Positions 40,617-49,453 of a DNA stretch of 64,000 nt are shown piece by piece. The notes under the pieces are model-generated. The model saw only the letters and a list, made by a program, of their open reading frames with translations, was not told the origin of the DNA and did not search any database. Each line of letters opens with the position of its first letter. The first letter of the stretch is position 1. Origin of the DNA: Mesorhizobium sp. M2E.F.Ca.ET.219.01.1.1 (GTDB lineage: Bacteria > Pseudomonadota > Alphaproteobacteria > Rhizobiales > Rhizobiaceae); assembly GCF_004016445.2 (NCBI RefSeq), contig NZ_SADT02000006.1, positions 310,001 through 374,000 of the forward strand, given 5' to 3'. The position numbers and the translations under genes are program-made.

Positions 40617-41281
40617 GCGCCGCTGAAAAGATGTCGCGCCGCGACGAGATGGAAACGCTGCTGCCTTTCTACCTGAACGGCTCGCTGGAAGGCGCCGAGC
40701 TGGAGGCCGTCGAGGAATGGCTGGCGACCGATCCGGCGGCGATGGCAGCGCTTGGCGAAGCGGAGGCCGAGTTCTCCGGCACCGCCGCCGCCAACGAGGC
40801 GATCCGCCCGCCAGCCGATGCGCTCTCCCGCTTCGCCAGGGCGCTCGACGCCGAGGCGGGCCCGGTGCGCGCACCCGCCGGCCAATCCTGGCTCGCCAAG
40901 GTCTTCGGCCGCGTCACGGCGATGCCCGCCGGCGTCGCCTGGGCAGCTGCCGCGGCACTGTTGGCGCTGGTCATCGTGCAGTCCTTCGAACGGCCGGGCG
41001 GCAAGGGCAACGACTTCGAGGTGGCCGGCGCTCAGGACGATCTGGCGAAGCTGCCTTTCGCGCTGGTCAAGTTCAAGCCGGATGCCAAGATGGCCGATAT
41101 CGCCGCCTTCCTCGGCCAGAACGGACTGAAGATCGCCGGCGGCCCGACCGCCGACGGCGTGTTCCATCTGGCGATCCCGGTCAGCACGGCGGCCGATTAC
41201 GACAGGCTCGTCGGCCTTGTTGCCGCCCAGCCTTTCGCGGATACTGTGATCCAGGGAAGGAAACCGGTCGATGGCGGCTAA
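40613..41281 (+). CDS. Membrane anti-sigma-like protein with a propeptide-like outer domain
   Basis: A 222-residue protein. An N-terminal helical segment (LLPFYLNGSLEGAELEAVEEWLATDP, about 15-42) resembles the anti-sigma domain but lacks the HxxxCxxC zinc motif. One membrane helix lies at about 107-126. The outer domain (about 145-215; FALVKFKPDAKMADIAAFLG and VFHLAIPVSTAADYDRLVGLVA) has the strand-helix rhythm of subtilase propeptides and resembles the pro-region of the protease encoded next. It overlaps the sigma gene (ATGA) and the protease gene. It likely holds the sigma factor at the membrane; protease sensing is inferred. Confidence 0.78.
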   Translation: MSAAEKMSRRDEMETLLPFYLNGSLEGAELEAVEEWLATDPAAMAALGEAEAEFSGTAAANEAIRPPADALSRFARALDAEAGPVRAPAGQSWLAKVFGRVTAMPAGVAWAAAAALLALVIVQSFERPGGKGNDFEVAGAQDDLAKLPFALVKFKPDAKMADIAAFLGQNGLKIAGGPTADGVFHLAIPVSTAADYDRLVGLVAAQPFADTVIQGRKPVDGG

Positions 41282-42719
41282 GGCGGTCATTCTGCATGCG
41301 GCGCTTCTCGTGGCGACGTTTGTCGCCGCGCCTGCGCTTGCGCAGACCAATGATCCCAATCTGACGCAGAAGCAGGTGGACTGCTTGAACCGCACGACAA
41401 CGGCAGGCAGCGACTGCGATAAGGACGGCGGTGCCAAGAATGGCGAAGGAACGCCAGGCACTGCGGGCGGCGCGGTGTTCCTGCCGGCGCTGATCGTCGA
41501 TCTGTTCCCGAATCCGCCGGCGAGTGCAGCCCCGCAAGTGCCCGCGCCATCCGGTGGAACATCGTCCTCGAACGGTTCCGCCAACACGCCACCGCCCGCA
41601 CCGACGCCGAGCGGGCCGGTCACGGTGCCGCAAGGGCTCAACCTGGCCGAGCCGCCGCGCGCCATTACCGGCGAATTCGTGCCCGACGAAGTGCTGGTGA
41701 CGGTCGACGGCGATGCCGGCGTGGTGCAGCAGATCGCCAATTCCTTCGGCCTCCAGGTGCGCTCCCAGCGCCAGTCGCGGCTGCTTGGCTCGACGCTGGT
41801 GCGTTTCGGCATCACCGACGGGCGGCCTGTCGGCGTGGTGCTGGCGCAACTCGCCGCCGATGGCCGCACGAAGCGGCGCGAGCCGAACCATATCTATTCG
41901 CTGCAGCAGGCGGCCGGCATCGTGAACTATGCCTTCGACCGGATCGCGCTCGATTCAAAACAGGCGAGCGGCGAGAATGTGCGCGTCGCCGTCATCGACA
42001 CCGGCATCGACGATACCAATCCCGCGCTGAAGGGCGTCATCGCCGAACAATATGACGCCATGCCCAACGTGCCGATCGAGAAGCGCGACCACGGCACCTC
42101 TGTCGACGGGCTGATCGCCGGCGTCGGGCCGCTGGAAGGCATGGCGCCGGGCGCGAAAATCTATCACGCGCGGGCCTTCGAAGGCGGCAAGTCGACCATG
42201 GACGTCATCCTGTCGGCGCTCGACTGGGCGGCCGACCAGAATGTGCGCATCATCAATATGAGCTTCGTCGGTCCGAAGAACGACCTGCTCGGCACCGCCT
42301 GCCGCAATGCCCGCGCGCTGGGCATGGTGCTGGTGGCAGCCGCCGGCAACAACGGCCCGAAGGCGCCCTACGGCTACCCGGCCGCCTTCGACGGCGTGAT
42401 CGCGGTGACGGCCACCGACGCCAAAGACGGACTGATGCCGCAGGCCAATCGCGGCGCCTATGTCTTCATCTCGGCGCCGGGCGTCGAGATGGTGGCGCCG
42501 AGCGACGCCGGCTCGGACGTGGTGACCGGCACATCCTTCGCCGCCGCGATCGTCAGCGGCGCCATCGCCAACCTGATCCACGCCGCGCCCGACCGCTCGG
42601 CCGACGACATCGAGAAAGCGCTGGCGGCAACGGCCAAGGATCTCGGGCCCAAGGGTCGGGACAATGATTTCGGCTATGGGCTGATCGACACGAAGGCGGC
42701 GGGAGCGGCGAGGGAATGA
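41271..42719 (+). CDS. Secreted subtilisin-family (S8) serine protease
   Basis: A 482-residue protease with signal peptide (AAKAVILHAALLVATFVAAPALA). A Pro/Ser-rich linker (about 75-120) follows, then a propeptide-like domain (about 135-210; DEVLVTVDGDAGVVQQIANSFG). The subtilisin domain has the full triad: Asp243 in VAVIDTGID, His274 in RDHGTSVDG and Ser422 in GTSFAAAIVSG, with the oxyanion Asn in VAAAGNNGP. It is exported to the periplasm or outside. It overlaps the anti-sigma-like gene by 11 bases, so all three genes are one translational unit. The substrate is unknown. Confidence 0.92.
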   Translation: MAAKAVILHAALLVATFVAAPALAQTNDPNLTQKQVDCLNRTTTAGSDCDKDGGAKNGEGTPGTAGGAVFLPALIVDLFPNPPASAAPQVPAPSGGTSSSNGSANTPPPAPTPSGPVTVPQGLNLAEPPRAITGEFVPDEVLVTVDGDAGVVQQIANSFGLQVRSQRQSRLLGSTLVRFGITDGRPVGVVLAQLAADGRTKRREPNHIYSLQQAAGIVNYAFDRIALDSKQASGENVRVAVIDTGIDDTNPALKGVIAEQYDAMPNVPIEKRDHGTSVDGLIAGVGPLEGMAPGAKIYHARAFEGGKSTMDVILSALDWAADQNVRIINMSFVGPKNDLLGTACRNARALGMVLVAAAGNNGPKAPYGYPAAFDGVIAVTATDAKDGLMPQANRGAYVFISAPGVEMVAPSDAGSDVVTGTSFAAAIVSGAIANLIHAAPDRSADDIEKALAATAKDLGPKGRDNDFGYGLIDTKAAGAARE

Positions 42720-42827
42720 GGCGCTTGATCAAAAGCCGTCACCGGGTTGAGTGGGGACGACTGGCACTGGACTTCAATGCTCAAGGGTGACGGCGGCACA
42801 CGGCTTGTTGGTTGCCCCAGGAGGTCA

Positions 42828-43400
42828 TTGTGCGGCTTTCGCCGCGCGGGCGTTTTGATCCTTGTTCTTTTGCTTCCATTGATGGGCTGCGGCGCTTTTT
42901 TCAATGCGCATGTGCTGGGCATAAACAGGCGGCATAGCGCGGACGAGTTTAATAGGGCGACGATTGAAAGCTTTCTATCTCAGCACCAATGCGGGAAGGC
43001 CTGGGATATCATTTGGCCGAGTGTACGAGTAGGCGAACCTGAGGCAACGGCACTGCTTGGAGCCTACATGGACAAGGGGGTTCTACGGCCCCCCGCGAGG
43101 GTGGACAACGCCGACCAGAACCGACGTAGTTCTTTGATGTTGCAATTTAAGGCCTATGGCCATGGCTTACCTGAGAATGATGCGAGGCTTCGGGAACGCC
43201 TCTCGTCGTCAGAGGTACAGCAACCGCAAGGCAGTCAGCTGGAAATGTGTTTGCGGAAGGCCAACAAATCCCTTGAAGCAGCCTACAGTTGCTCGAATGA
43301 GGCCGAAGCGCTCGGCGTCATCGATGGATTCATGAAGTTCTACATGGATTCGGAAGATGCGTCGGATCGTTCACGCGTGGCGCAATGCGGCGGGAGTTAA
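42828..43400 (+). CDS. Putative lipoprotein of unknown function
   Basis: A 190-residue product if begun at TTG 42828 just after AGGAGG. This gives a compact lipoprotein signal, CGFRRAGVLILVLLLPLMGC, with the lipobox Cys near residue 22. The frame is open upstream to GTG 42747, but that adds non-signal sequence. The mature part is helical, with four to five further Cys (QHQCGKAW, LEMCLRK, YSCSNEAE, AQCGGS) that may pair in the periplasm. Codons are less GC-rich than in neighbours, suggesting recent acquisition. No family was recognised. Confidence 0.6.
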   Translation: MCGFRRAGVLILVLLLPLMGCGAFFNAHVLGINRRHSADEFNRATIESFLSQHQCGKAWDIIWPSVRVGEPEATALLGAYMDKGVLRPPARVDNADQNRRSSLMLQFKAYGHGLPENDARLRERLSSSEVQQPQGSQLEMCLRKANKSLEAAYSCSNEAEALGVIDGFMKFYMDSEDASDRSRVAQCGGS

Positions 43401-43433
43401 AGAGAACTCCAGGCTGGATTTCGCGCGACCGAT

Positions 43434-44789
43434 TCAAAGGGCTGGACCCAACCGTACCGGGCTTCCATCGTAGAAGCGCGGCAGCCGGAAGCGGCTGAGA
43501 TCGTGGCCGGTGTCGTTTCCCTGGATCATGTCGGAGACGACGCGGCCCATGCCGGGCCCGATGCCGAAGCCGTGGCCGCTCATTCCCGTCGCGACCAAAA
43601 GACCGGCGATCGCCTGGACCCGATCCACGACGGGGACGACGTCGGGCATGGCGTCGATCATGCCGCCCCAGCCGACCTTCAAGCAGGCTTTCTCGAACTG
43701 GGGAAACAGCTGTTTGAAATTGCGTTCGATCGCACGCAGCCGGGCCGGTTCGGGGGCTGGGTCGAGAACCCGCATTCTCTCGAAAGGAGTCTCTGAATCC
43801 GGCGCCCAATCGCGCGGCGTCGACCAGCCATCCGGGTAGCCTGACGGAGCGTACGGAAAATAACGCGCTCCGAGCGGATCGTTCCTGAGGGCGGGAATGT
43901 ATTTGGTGGCGTGCCGGAATGCGTCGGGCCCCAGGTAGAGCAAGTGGCTGCCGCCTCCGGCGAGCGTGTATCCGCCATCCTGCCTGCGCCTGAAGGCGAT
44001 GTGATTGTCGGCGGCCGCGCCCGCATAGATCTCAGGCAGAGGCTCCGTCGCGGCCACGGTGACGCGGACGCTGAGCTGGGGGATGGACACGCCGTGCCGC
44101 GCCAGGAACAGGGAGGACCAGGCGCCGCCCGCGACCAGCACGGTGGAGGCGTCGATATATCCCGCCTCGGTCCACACGCCCTTGATCCTACCGGCCGCGA
44201 TGTCGAGGGTTCGCGCCGCGCAGTTCTCCACGATCCTGGCGCCTTTTCGCACGGCGAGCCTGGCCAGCGCAGGCACTGCCAACCAGGGTTCCGCGCGCAT
44301 GTCGGAGGGCGTCGTCATCGCGCCCTTGAACCTGCGCGACGTGCCGGTGATGAGTTTCGCGGTCTCGTCCGCATTTAGGAGACGCGTGTCCAAGTCATGG
44401 CTCGCGGCGATCTTCATGAACGCCTCGAAGCCGGCCATGTCCTTTTCGGCGTTGGCCAGATAGGTCACGCCCGTTTGCTTCAGCCCGATGTCTTCGCCGC
44501 TTTCCTCAGCCAGCTGCCGCCACAGGCGGATGGCCTCGATGACGATCGGCAGTTCATCCGCGTCCCGTCCCTGCTTTCTGATCCAGCCCCAGTTTCGCGA
44601 GGACTGCTCGGCGGCGACGCGGCCTTTTTCCAGCAGCGTCACCGGGATGTTTCGGGAGGCGAGGAACAGGGCCGTCGTTACGCCGATGACACCGCCACCG
44701 ACGATCACCACCTCCGACGTCTTCGGCGGCGGGCCTGGATGTTGGATCGGATCCGCTTCGGTAAACGGGAATGCGTGCAAAAGGCGCAC
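43434..44789 (-). CDS. FAD-dependent amine/amino-acid oxidoreductase (DadA-like)
   Basis: A 451-residue DAO-family flavoenzyme. The FAD-binding Rossmann motif VVIVGGGVIGVTTALFLASR is near the N-terminus. SSRNWGWIRKQGRDADELP is typical of the DadA/glycine-oxidase-like group, and the C-terminal GWGGMIDAMPDVVPVVD and ATGMSGHGFGIGPGMGR form the flavin end. It oxidises an amino acid or secondary amine, usually delivering electrons to the quinone pool or oxygen. No ATG precedes the motif: GTG 44789 is the likeliest start, with TTG 44858 as an alternative. It stands alone, convergent with the lipoprotein gene. Confidence 0.85.
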   Translation of the reverse strand: MRLLHAFPFTEADPIQHPGPPPKTSEVVIVGGGVIGVTTALFLASRNIPVTLLEKGRVAAEQSSRNWGWIRKQGRDADELPIVIEAIRLWRQLAEESGEDIGLKQTGVTYLANAEKDMAGFEAFMKIAASHDLDTRLLNADETAKLITGTSRRFKGAMTTPSDMRAEPWLAVPALARLAVRKGARIVENCAARTLDIAAGRIKGVWTEAGYIDASTVLVAGGAWSSLFLARHGVSIPQLSVRVTVAATEPLPEIYAGAAADNHIAFRRRQDGGYTLAGGGSHLLYLGPDAFRHATKYIPALRNDPLGARYFPYAPSGYPDGWSTPRDWAPDSETPFERMRVLDPAPEPARLRAIERNFKQLFPQFEKACLKVGWGGMIDAMPDVVPVVDRVQAIAGLLVATGMSGHGFGIGPGMGRVVSDMIQGNDTGHDLSRFRLPRFYDGSPVRLGPAL

Positions 44790-44982
44790 CTGAAGGATTG
44801 GCTGACGACTCTGACTTACCCGTTGCCACCTTCCAAAATCAGGAGCAGACGCAGGCAAACCGTTGTCCCACGGGAGTACAGCCCATGAAGGAGGCGGCAG
44901 GTGAAGCCGTTGGATCCTGCCCCCTATATCGGCGCCCTTGCTACCGTTGGAAGCCCAGCTTCACCAGCGGCCGTAGTTGGCT

Positions 44983-45270
44983 CTATGCACCCTTCACGAT
45001 CCTCGGCTTGGTCGGCCGGCGGGATTGAACCGCACCCTCGAGAACCAAGGCCAACCGCTTCTCGTCTTCGATGGCGCGATCGACCGCCTCAATTTGCTCT
45101 TGAAGCGCCTTCAGTTGCGCGCCGTAGCTGGAGCCATCGCTATCTCCGATCTGAAAGCCACTTGCCCGCATCGCGTCGCGAGTGTGGTGCACATTTCGGA
45201 CGCCTTCGCGTCGAGTCGCGACCAGGATTTCCCTGAACTCTTCAAGACGTTCAACGTGAGTGCGGGTCAT
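44983..45270 (-). CDS. Small coiled-coil protein of unknown function
   Basis: A 95-residue protein starting at an ATG with AGGAGAACCC just upstream, a very good ribosome site. The sequence MTRTHVERLEEFREILVATR and the heptad-like QLKALQEQIEAVDRAIEDEK (about 50-70) predict two helices forming a coiled coil. There is no signal peptide and no cysteine. The tail SRRPTKPRIVKGA is basic. It is not recognised as any family. It lies between a flavin oxidase gene and the aglR gene, with long non-coding sequence on both sides, including 45271-45509, where no other gene was seen. Confidence 0.6.
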   Translation of the reverse strand: MTRTHVERLEEFREILVATRREGVRNVHHTRDAMRASGFQIGDSDGSSYGAQLKALQEQIEAVDRAIEDEKRLALVLEGAVQSRRPTKPRIVKGA

Positions 45271-45509
45271 TGGGTTCTCCTATTCGTCGTCATCGTTGCC
45301 GGTGGCGCTTTGAACGGCCAACTTTTGGCGCAGAAGGGCTAGAGACTACAGGAGATACTCTCGACAAAGCATGAGAGCGGAAGCTCAAATTTGAACGTCT
45401 TGCAATAAGGTGGGGCCTGGCAGGTGGAAATTGGCTTAGTCTGCGATCGATCCATCGCGCGCTCGTCTTTTCAGCTGAGCGCGCCACGGTTCGGCTGGTG
45501 AATCTGACC

Positions 45510-46532
45510 CTAGACCGGGGCCCCTGCCACCGATCCCCGCACCACCAGATCGACCGGCCAGACCTCGCCGCGCGCTACCTCCTCCAGCCCGGAAATCCGC
45601 GCCGCAAGGCGCTCGGCGACGCGGGCGCCGGCAAGGCGGATCGAGGAGCGCGTGGTCGACAGCGGCACCGGGAAATTCTCCGGCCGCAGCCAGGGGAAGA
45701 CGTCGTCATGGGCGACCAGCGACAGGTCGCCGGGGATGGTGAGGCCAAGATCGCGCACGGCGCGCACCACGCCCAGCGCCATGATCAGGCTGGAGCAGGC
45801 GATCGCCGTCGGCGGGTCGCTGTCCTCGAGCAGGCGGCGCGCGGCTCGATAGCCGTTTTCCTCGGTCATAGTCAGTGAGCAGACATGGCGCTCGCCAAGC
45901 ATCAGCCCGCTCGCGGCAAGCGCCCGGCGCATGCCGCGCTCGCGGTGGATGGCGAAGGTCTCGCGGTCATTGCCGTTGATCAGCGCCAGGCGCTTGTGGC
46001 CGAGTTGGACGAGCAGCCGCCCCGCCTCGTGGAAGGCGCCCTCATTGTCAATGTCGAGATAGGGATAATCGAAATCGAAGCCTTCGCTGCGGCCATGCAC
46101 GATGAAGGGTATGCCCAGCGTATTGACCAGCGCCAGCCGCTTGTCCGCCGGCCTCGGCGCGGAGAGGTAGACGGCATCCACCTGCCGGTTGGCGACGATG
46201 CGACGGTAGGTGGTCTCCTCATCGTCGGCATCGGCGGGCGACAGCACGAGATCAAGCTCGTGCGAGCGGGCGTAATCGCCGAGGCCGGAGAGGAATTCGA
46301 CAAAATGCGGATCGATATCGACGGATGCACCCGTCGGGAGCACATAGCCGATCATGCCCGACTTGCCGGTGGCGAGGCGGCGTGCGGATGGGTTCGGCCG
46401 GTAGCCGTGGCGCTTGGCGGCGTCCATCACCCGCCGCCGGGTTTCTTCACTAACCTCGGGGTAGCCGTTCAGCGCCCGGCTGACCGTGGTCTGCGAAAGC
46501 GACAGCATATGCGACAGTTGCTTGAGGTTCAT
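45510..46532 (-). CDS. aglR: LacI-family repressor of the alpha-glucoside operon
   Basis: A 340-residue LacI regulator. The helix-turn-helix is at the N-terminus (LKQLSHMLSLSQTTVSRALNGYPEVSEETR) with hinge helix region RLATGKSGMIGYVLP, then a periplasmic-binding-protein-like sugar domain (IPFIVHGRSEGFDFDYPYLDIDNEGAF). It is divergent from aglEFGAK, the position of AglR in Sinorhizobium, and two AAAGCGCTTT palindromes lie in the shared intergenic region. It is expected to repress agl genes until an alpha-glucoside (sucrose, maltose, trehalose) binds. The start follows GGAGGCCTCCG; one operator sits 17 bases upstream of it, so it probably also represses itself. Confidence 0.92.
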   Translation of the reverse strand: MNLKQLSHMLSLSQTTVSRALNGYPEVSEETRRRVMDAAKRHGYRPNPSARRLATGKSGMIGYVLPTGASVDIDPHFVEFLSGLGDYARSHELDLVLSPADADDEETTYRRIVANRQVDAVYLSAPRPADKRLALVNTLGIPFIVHGRSEGFDFDYPYLDIDNEGAFHEAGRLLVQLGHKRLALINGNDRETFAIHRERGMRRALAASGLMLGERHVCSLTMTEENGYRAARRLLEDSDPPTAIACSSLIMALGVVRAVRDLGLTIPGDLSLVAHDDVFPWLRPENFPVPLSTTRSSIRLAGARVAERLAARISGLEEVARGEVWPVDLVVRGSVAGAPV

Positions 46533-46548
46533 CGGAGGCCTCCAGCCT

Positions 46549-46561
46549 CAAAGCGCTTTCA
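46549..46561. promoter_or_regulatory. LacI-type operator upstream of aglR
   Basis: The perfect palindrome AAAGCGCTTT (in CAAAGCGCTTTCA) is the classic rhizobial LacI/AglR-type operator, 17 bases before the aglR start. It suggests autoregulation. With the second copy at 46768 it may allow a repression loop. Confidence 0.8.
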
Positions 46562-46767
46562 ATTTTAATCGATCCGATGATGACTGGCGCAATCGCCAGA
46601 CGACATGACCTTAGAGCTGCATCGACCGTGTTTGAAGCCAAAATTGCTGCTGCAGCGCCAAAAATGCTTGCTGCACTGCACTTTCTTAGGGCATTCGGCG
46701 CTTTTTAAATCGATTAGCAACATGAGCCTCTTGACTTCAAGGTGAATCAATGGCGAGATCGAGTTAG

Positions 46768-46781
46768 CCAAAGCGCTTTGG
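46768..46781. promoter_or_regulatory. LacI-type operator upstream of aglE
   Basis: The 14-base perfect palindrome CCAAAGCGCTTTGG lies about 110 bases before the aglE start, 219 bases from the aglR-side copy (about 21 helical turns). The rest of the 359-base gap shows no gene. Confidence 0.82.
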
Positions 46782-46891
46782 AGCACTCTTCGAAAGGTTG
46801 CGGTTGCCTTCTCGCTGAGTCACAGTTCCGTGGGCGTCGGCGGACGAAATGGAGGTTTCGTCCGAACTGTCTCAACACTGGGAGGACTGCG

Positions 46892-48247
46892 ATGAAGAAA
46901 ATGCTTCTCTTGGGTGCGGCGTTCGCTGCGCTCACCCTTGGCCTGCCGGCACATGCCGAACTGAAGTTCAAGCCGGGCGAAGATTCAAAATTTCACTGGG
47001 CGAATTACGACGACCTCAAGAAGGTCGACCTCAAGGGCGAAACACTGACGATCTTCGGGCCGTGGCGCGGCGAGGACGAAACGCTTGTGCGTTCGGTGCT
47101 CGACTATTTCCAGGAAGCGACCGGCGCGGAGGTGAAATATTCCTCGTCCGAGAATTATGAGCAGCAGATCGTCATCGACACCCAGGCCGGCAGCCCGCCC
47201 AACATCGCCGTCCTGCCGCAGCCCGGCCTGATCCAGGACCTTGCTTCCAAGGGCGTGCTGACCCCGCTGGGCGACGACGTCGCCGCCTGGATCAAGGAAA
47301 ACTACGCCGCCGGCGATTCCTGGGCCAAGCTCGGCACCTATACGGGCAAGGACGGCAAGCCCGGCTTCTACGCCTTCCCCTACAAGATCGACGTGAAGGG
47401 TCTGGTCTGGTACTCGCCGGACAATTTCGAGGAGGCCGGCTACAAGGTGCCGAAGACCCAGGAAGAGCTGGCCGACCTCGAGAAGAAGATCGTCGCCGAC
47501 GGCGGCAAGCCCTGGTGCATCGGGCTGGGTTCGGGCGGCGCCACCGGCTGGCCGGCGACCGACTGGGTCGAGGACATCATGCTGCGCACGCAGCCACCGG
47601 AAGTCTACGACAAGTGGACGAAGAACGAGATTCCGTTCACCGACCCGGCCGTGGTCAACGCCATCGACATCTTCGGCAAGATCGCCACCGACGACAAGAT
47701 GGTGGACGGCGGCGCCAAGGCGGTCGCGGCGACCGACTTCCGAGACAGCCCGAAGGGCCTCTTCACCGTGCCGCCCAAATGCTACATGCACCATCAGGCG
47801 TCGTTCATCCCCTCCTTCTTCCCGGAGAACGTGAAGCTCGGTCAGGATGCGGACTTCTTCCCCTATCCGCCCTACGCCTCCAAGCCGGAGCTGGGCACGC
47901 CGCTGGAAGTGGCCGGAACGCTGGTGATGATCACCAAGGACTCCAAGGCCTCGCGCGAGTTCATCAAGTTCCTGCAGATGCCGCTCGCGCATGAATTGTG
48001 GATGGCGCAGAAGAGCTTCGTCACCCCGTTCAAGGCCGCCAACAAGGACGCCTATGGCAGCGACGCGCTGAAGAAGCAGGGTGAGATCCTGGTCGGGGCC
48101 ACCACGGTGCGGTTCGACGGCTCCGACCTGATGCCCGGCAAGGTCGGCGCGGGCTCGTTCTGGACCGGCATGATCGACCTGGTCGGCGGCAAGTCCGCGC
48201 AGGACGTCGCCGCCGACATCCAGAAAAGCTGGGATGCCATCAAGTAG
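46892..48247 (+). CDS. aglE: Alpha-glucoside ABC transporter, substrate-binding protein
   Basis: A 451-residue family 1 sugar-binding protein with signal peptide MKKMLLLGAAFAALTLGLPAHA. Body motifs: LTIFGPWRGEDETLVRSVLDYF, YAFPYKIDVKGLVWYSPDNF, WPATDWVEDIMLRTQPPEVYD and KSFVTPFKAANKDAYG. It captures alpha-glucosides such as sucrose, maltose or trehalose in the periplasm. ATG 46892 follows GGGAGG; the frame upstream is untranslated leader. First gene of aglEFGAK, controlled by the LacI gene beside it. A GC hairpin sits in the long gap to aglF. Confidence 0.94.
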   Translation: MKKMLLLGAAFAALTLGLPAHAELKFKPGEDSKFHWANYDDLKKVDLKGETLTIFGPWRGEDETLVRSVLDYFQEATGAEVKYSSSENYEQQIVIDTQAGSPPNIAVLPQPGLIQDLASKGVLTPLGDDVAAWIKENYAAGDSWAKLGTYTGKDGKPGFYAFPYKIDVKGLVWYSPDNFEEAGYKVPKTQEELADLEKKIVADGGKPWCIGLGSGGATGWPATDWVEDIMLRTQPPEVYDKWTKNEIPFTDPAVVNAIDIFGKIATDDKMVDGGAKAVAATDFRDSPKGLFTVPPKCYMHHQASFIPSFFPENVKLGQDADFFPYPPYASKPELGTPLEVAGTLVMITKDSKASREFIKFLQMPLAHELWMAQKSFVTPFKAANKDAYGSDALKKQGEILVGATTVRFDGSDLMPGKVGAGSFWTGMIDLVGGKSAQDVAADIQKSWDAIK

Positions 48248-48302
48248 CCATCCGGCAAACGGGCCGCCGCGCGCGGCCTGATATTTTCCTCATCCTCCAC
48301 CT

Positions 48303-48326
48303 GGATCCGGGCTACGGCCCGGGTCC
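48303..48326 (+). terminator. Intercistronic hairpin between aglE and aglF
   Basis: GGATCCGGGC, loop TAC, then GGCCCGGGTCC with one mismatch, in a 190-base gap inside the operon. It probably limits read-through so that the binding protein is made in excess over the permeases. There is no T-tract. Confidence 0.45.
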
Positions 48327-48438
48327 GACCGGCGATCCACGCCGGAAGCCTTCGCGTTTCGATTGTTCCGAAAACTCATAAGTCGGTGCATCCGACCGCC
48401 AGCCCCGGCTGGCTGGTCATGCGCAGGGAGAGGGACCC

Positions 48439-49452
48439 ATGGCGGCTCAGATTTTCTCGGCCATATTCGTCATCATCATCGGCGTCGGCGGCTGTGTCGC
48501 CTATTTCTGGGGCGCCAACAAACTGCTCGATCTCGTTTTCCCGTCGCGCGGCGTGTCAGGCACGGCAGCCGTCGACAATCTGCGCCGGCAGGGACTGGTG
48601 CGGCCCTGGCTGTTCGTCGGTCCGGCGATGATCATTCTCACCATCTATCTGATCTACCCGGTGATCGAGACGCTGCGGCTATCCTTCCTCGATCGCGGCG
48701 GCGCGAACTTCGTCGGCCTCGCCAATTACGAGTGGGCGTTCGGCGACCACGATTTCCGCAACTCGATCCTCAACAACATCCTGTGGCTGGCGGTGGTGCC
48801 GGCGGCCTGCACCTTCCTGGGACTGATCATCGCGGTGCTCACCGACAAGATCTGGTGGAGCACGATCGCCAAGAGCCTGATCTTCCTGCCGCTGGCCATC
48901 TCATTCGTCGGCGCCAGCGTGATATGGAAGTTCATCTACGAGTATCGCGGCGAGGGCCAGGTGCAGATCGGGCTGCTCAACGCCATCATCCAGTATTTCG
49001 GCGGCCAGCCGCAGGTGTGGATATCGCTGCCGTTCTGGAACAATTTCTTCCTCATGGTGATCCTGATCTGGATCCAGACCGGTTTTGCGATGGTCATCCT
49101 GTCGTCTGCGCTGCGCGGCATTCCTGAAGAGACGCTGGAGGCCGCAGTGATCGACGGCGCCAACCCGTTCCAGATTTTCTGGAAGATCATGGTGCCGCAG
49201 ATCTGGGGCACGATCGCGGTTGTGTGGACCACCATCACCATCCTCGTGCTGAAAGTGTTCGACATCGTGCTGACCATGACCAACGGCCAATGGAACAGCC
49301 AGGTGCTGGCCAATCTGATGTTCGACTGGATGTTCCGCGGCGGCGGCGATTTCGGCCGCGGCGCGACCATCGCCATCATCATCATGATCGCGGTCATTCC
49401 GATCATGGTCTGGAACATCCGCCAGGCCAACAAAGAGACGGGAGGGCATTGA
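48439..49452 (+). CDS. aglF: Alpha-glucoside ABC transporter permease
   Basis: A 337-residue inner-membrane protein. An extra N-terminal helix (IFSAIFVIIIGVGGCVAYFWG) precedes six more helices, and the coupling loop is LRGIPEETLEAAVIDGANPFQIFWKIMVPQIWG (bases 49112-49212). This layout is the MalF/AglF type with an added N-terminal anchor. It forms the channel with AglG. ATG 48439 follows GGGAGAGGGA. Its stop is two bases from the aglG start. Confidence 0.93.
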   Translation: MAAQIFSAIFVIIIGVGGCVAYFWGANKLLDLVFPSRGVSGTAAVDNLRRQGLVRPWLFVGPAMIILTIYLIYPVIETLRLSFLDRGGANFVGLANYEWAFGDHDFRNSILNNILWLAVVPAACTFLGLIIAVLTDKIWWSTIAKSLIFLPLAISFVGASVIWKFIYEYRGEGQVQIGLLNAIIQYFGGQPQVWISLPFWNNFFLMVILIWIQTGFAMVILSSALRGIPEETLEAAVIDGANPFQIFWKIMVPQIWGTIAVVWTTITILVLKVFDIVLTMTNGQWNSQVLANLMFDWMFRGGGDFGRGATIAIIIMIAVIPIMVWNIRQANKETGGH

Positions 49453-49453
49453 G

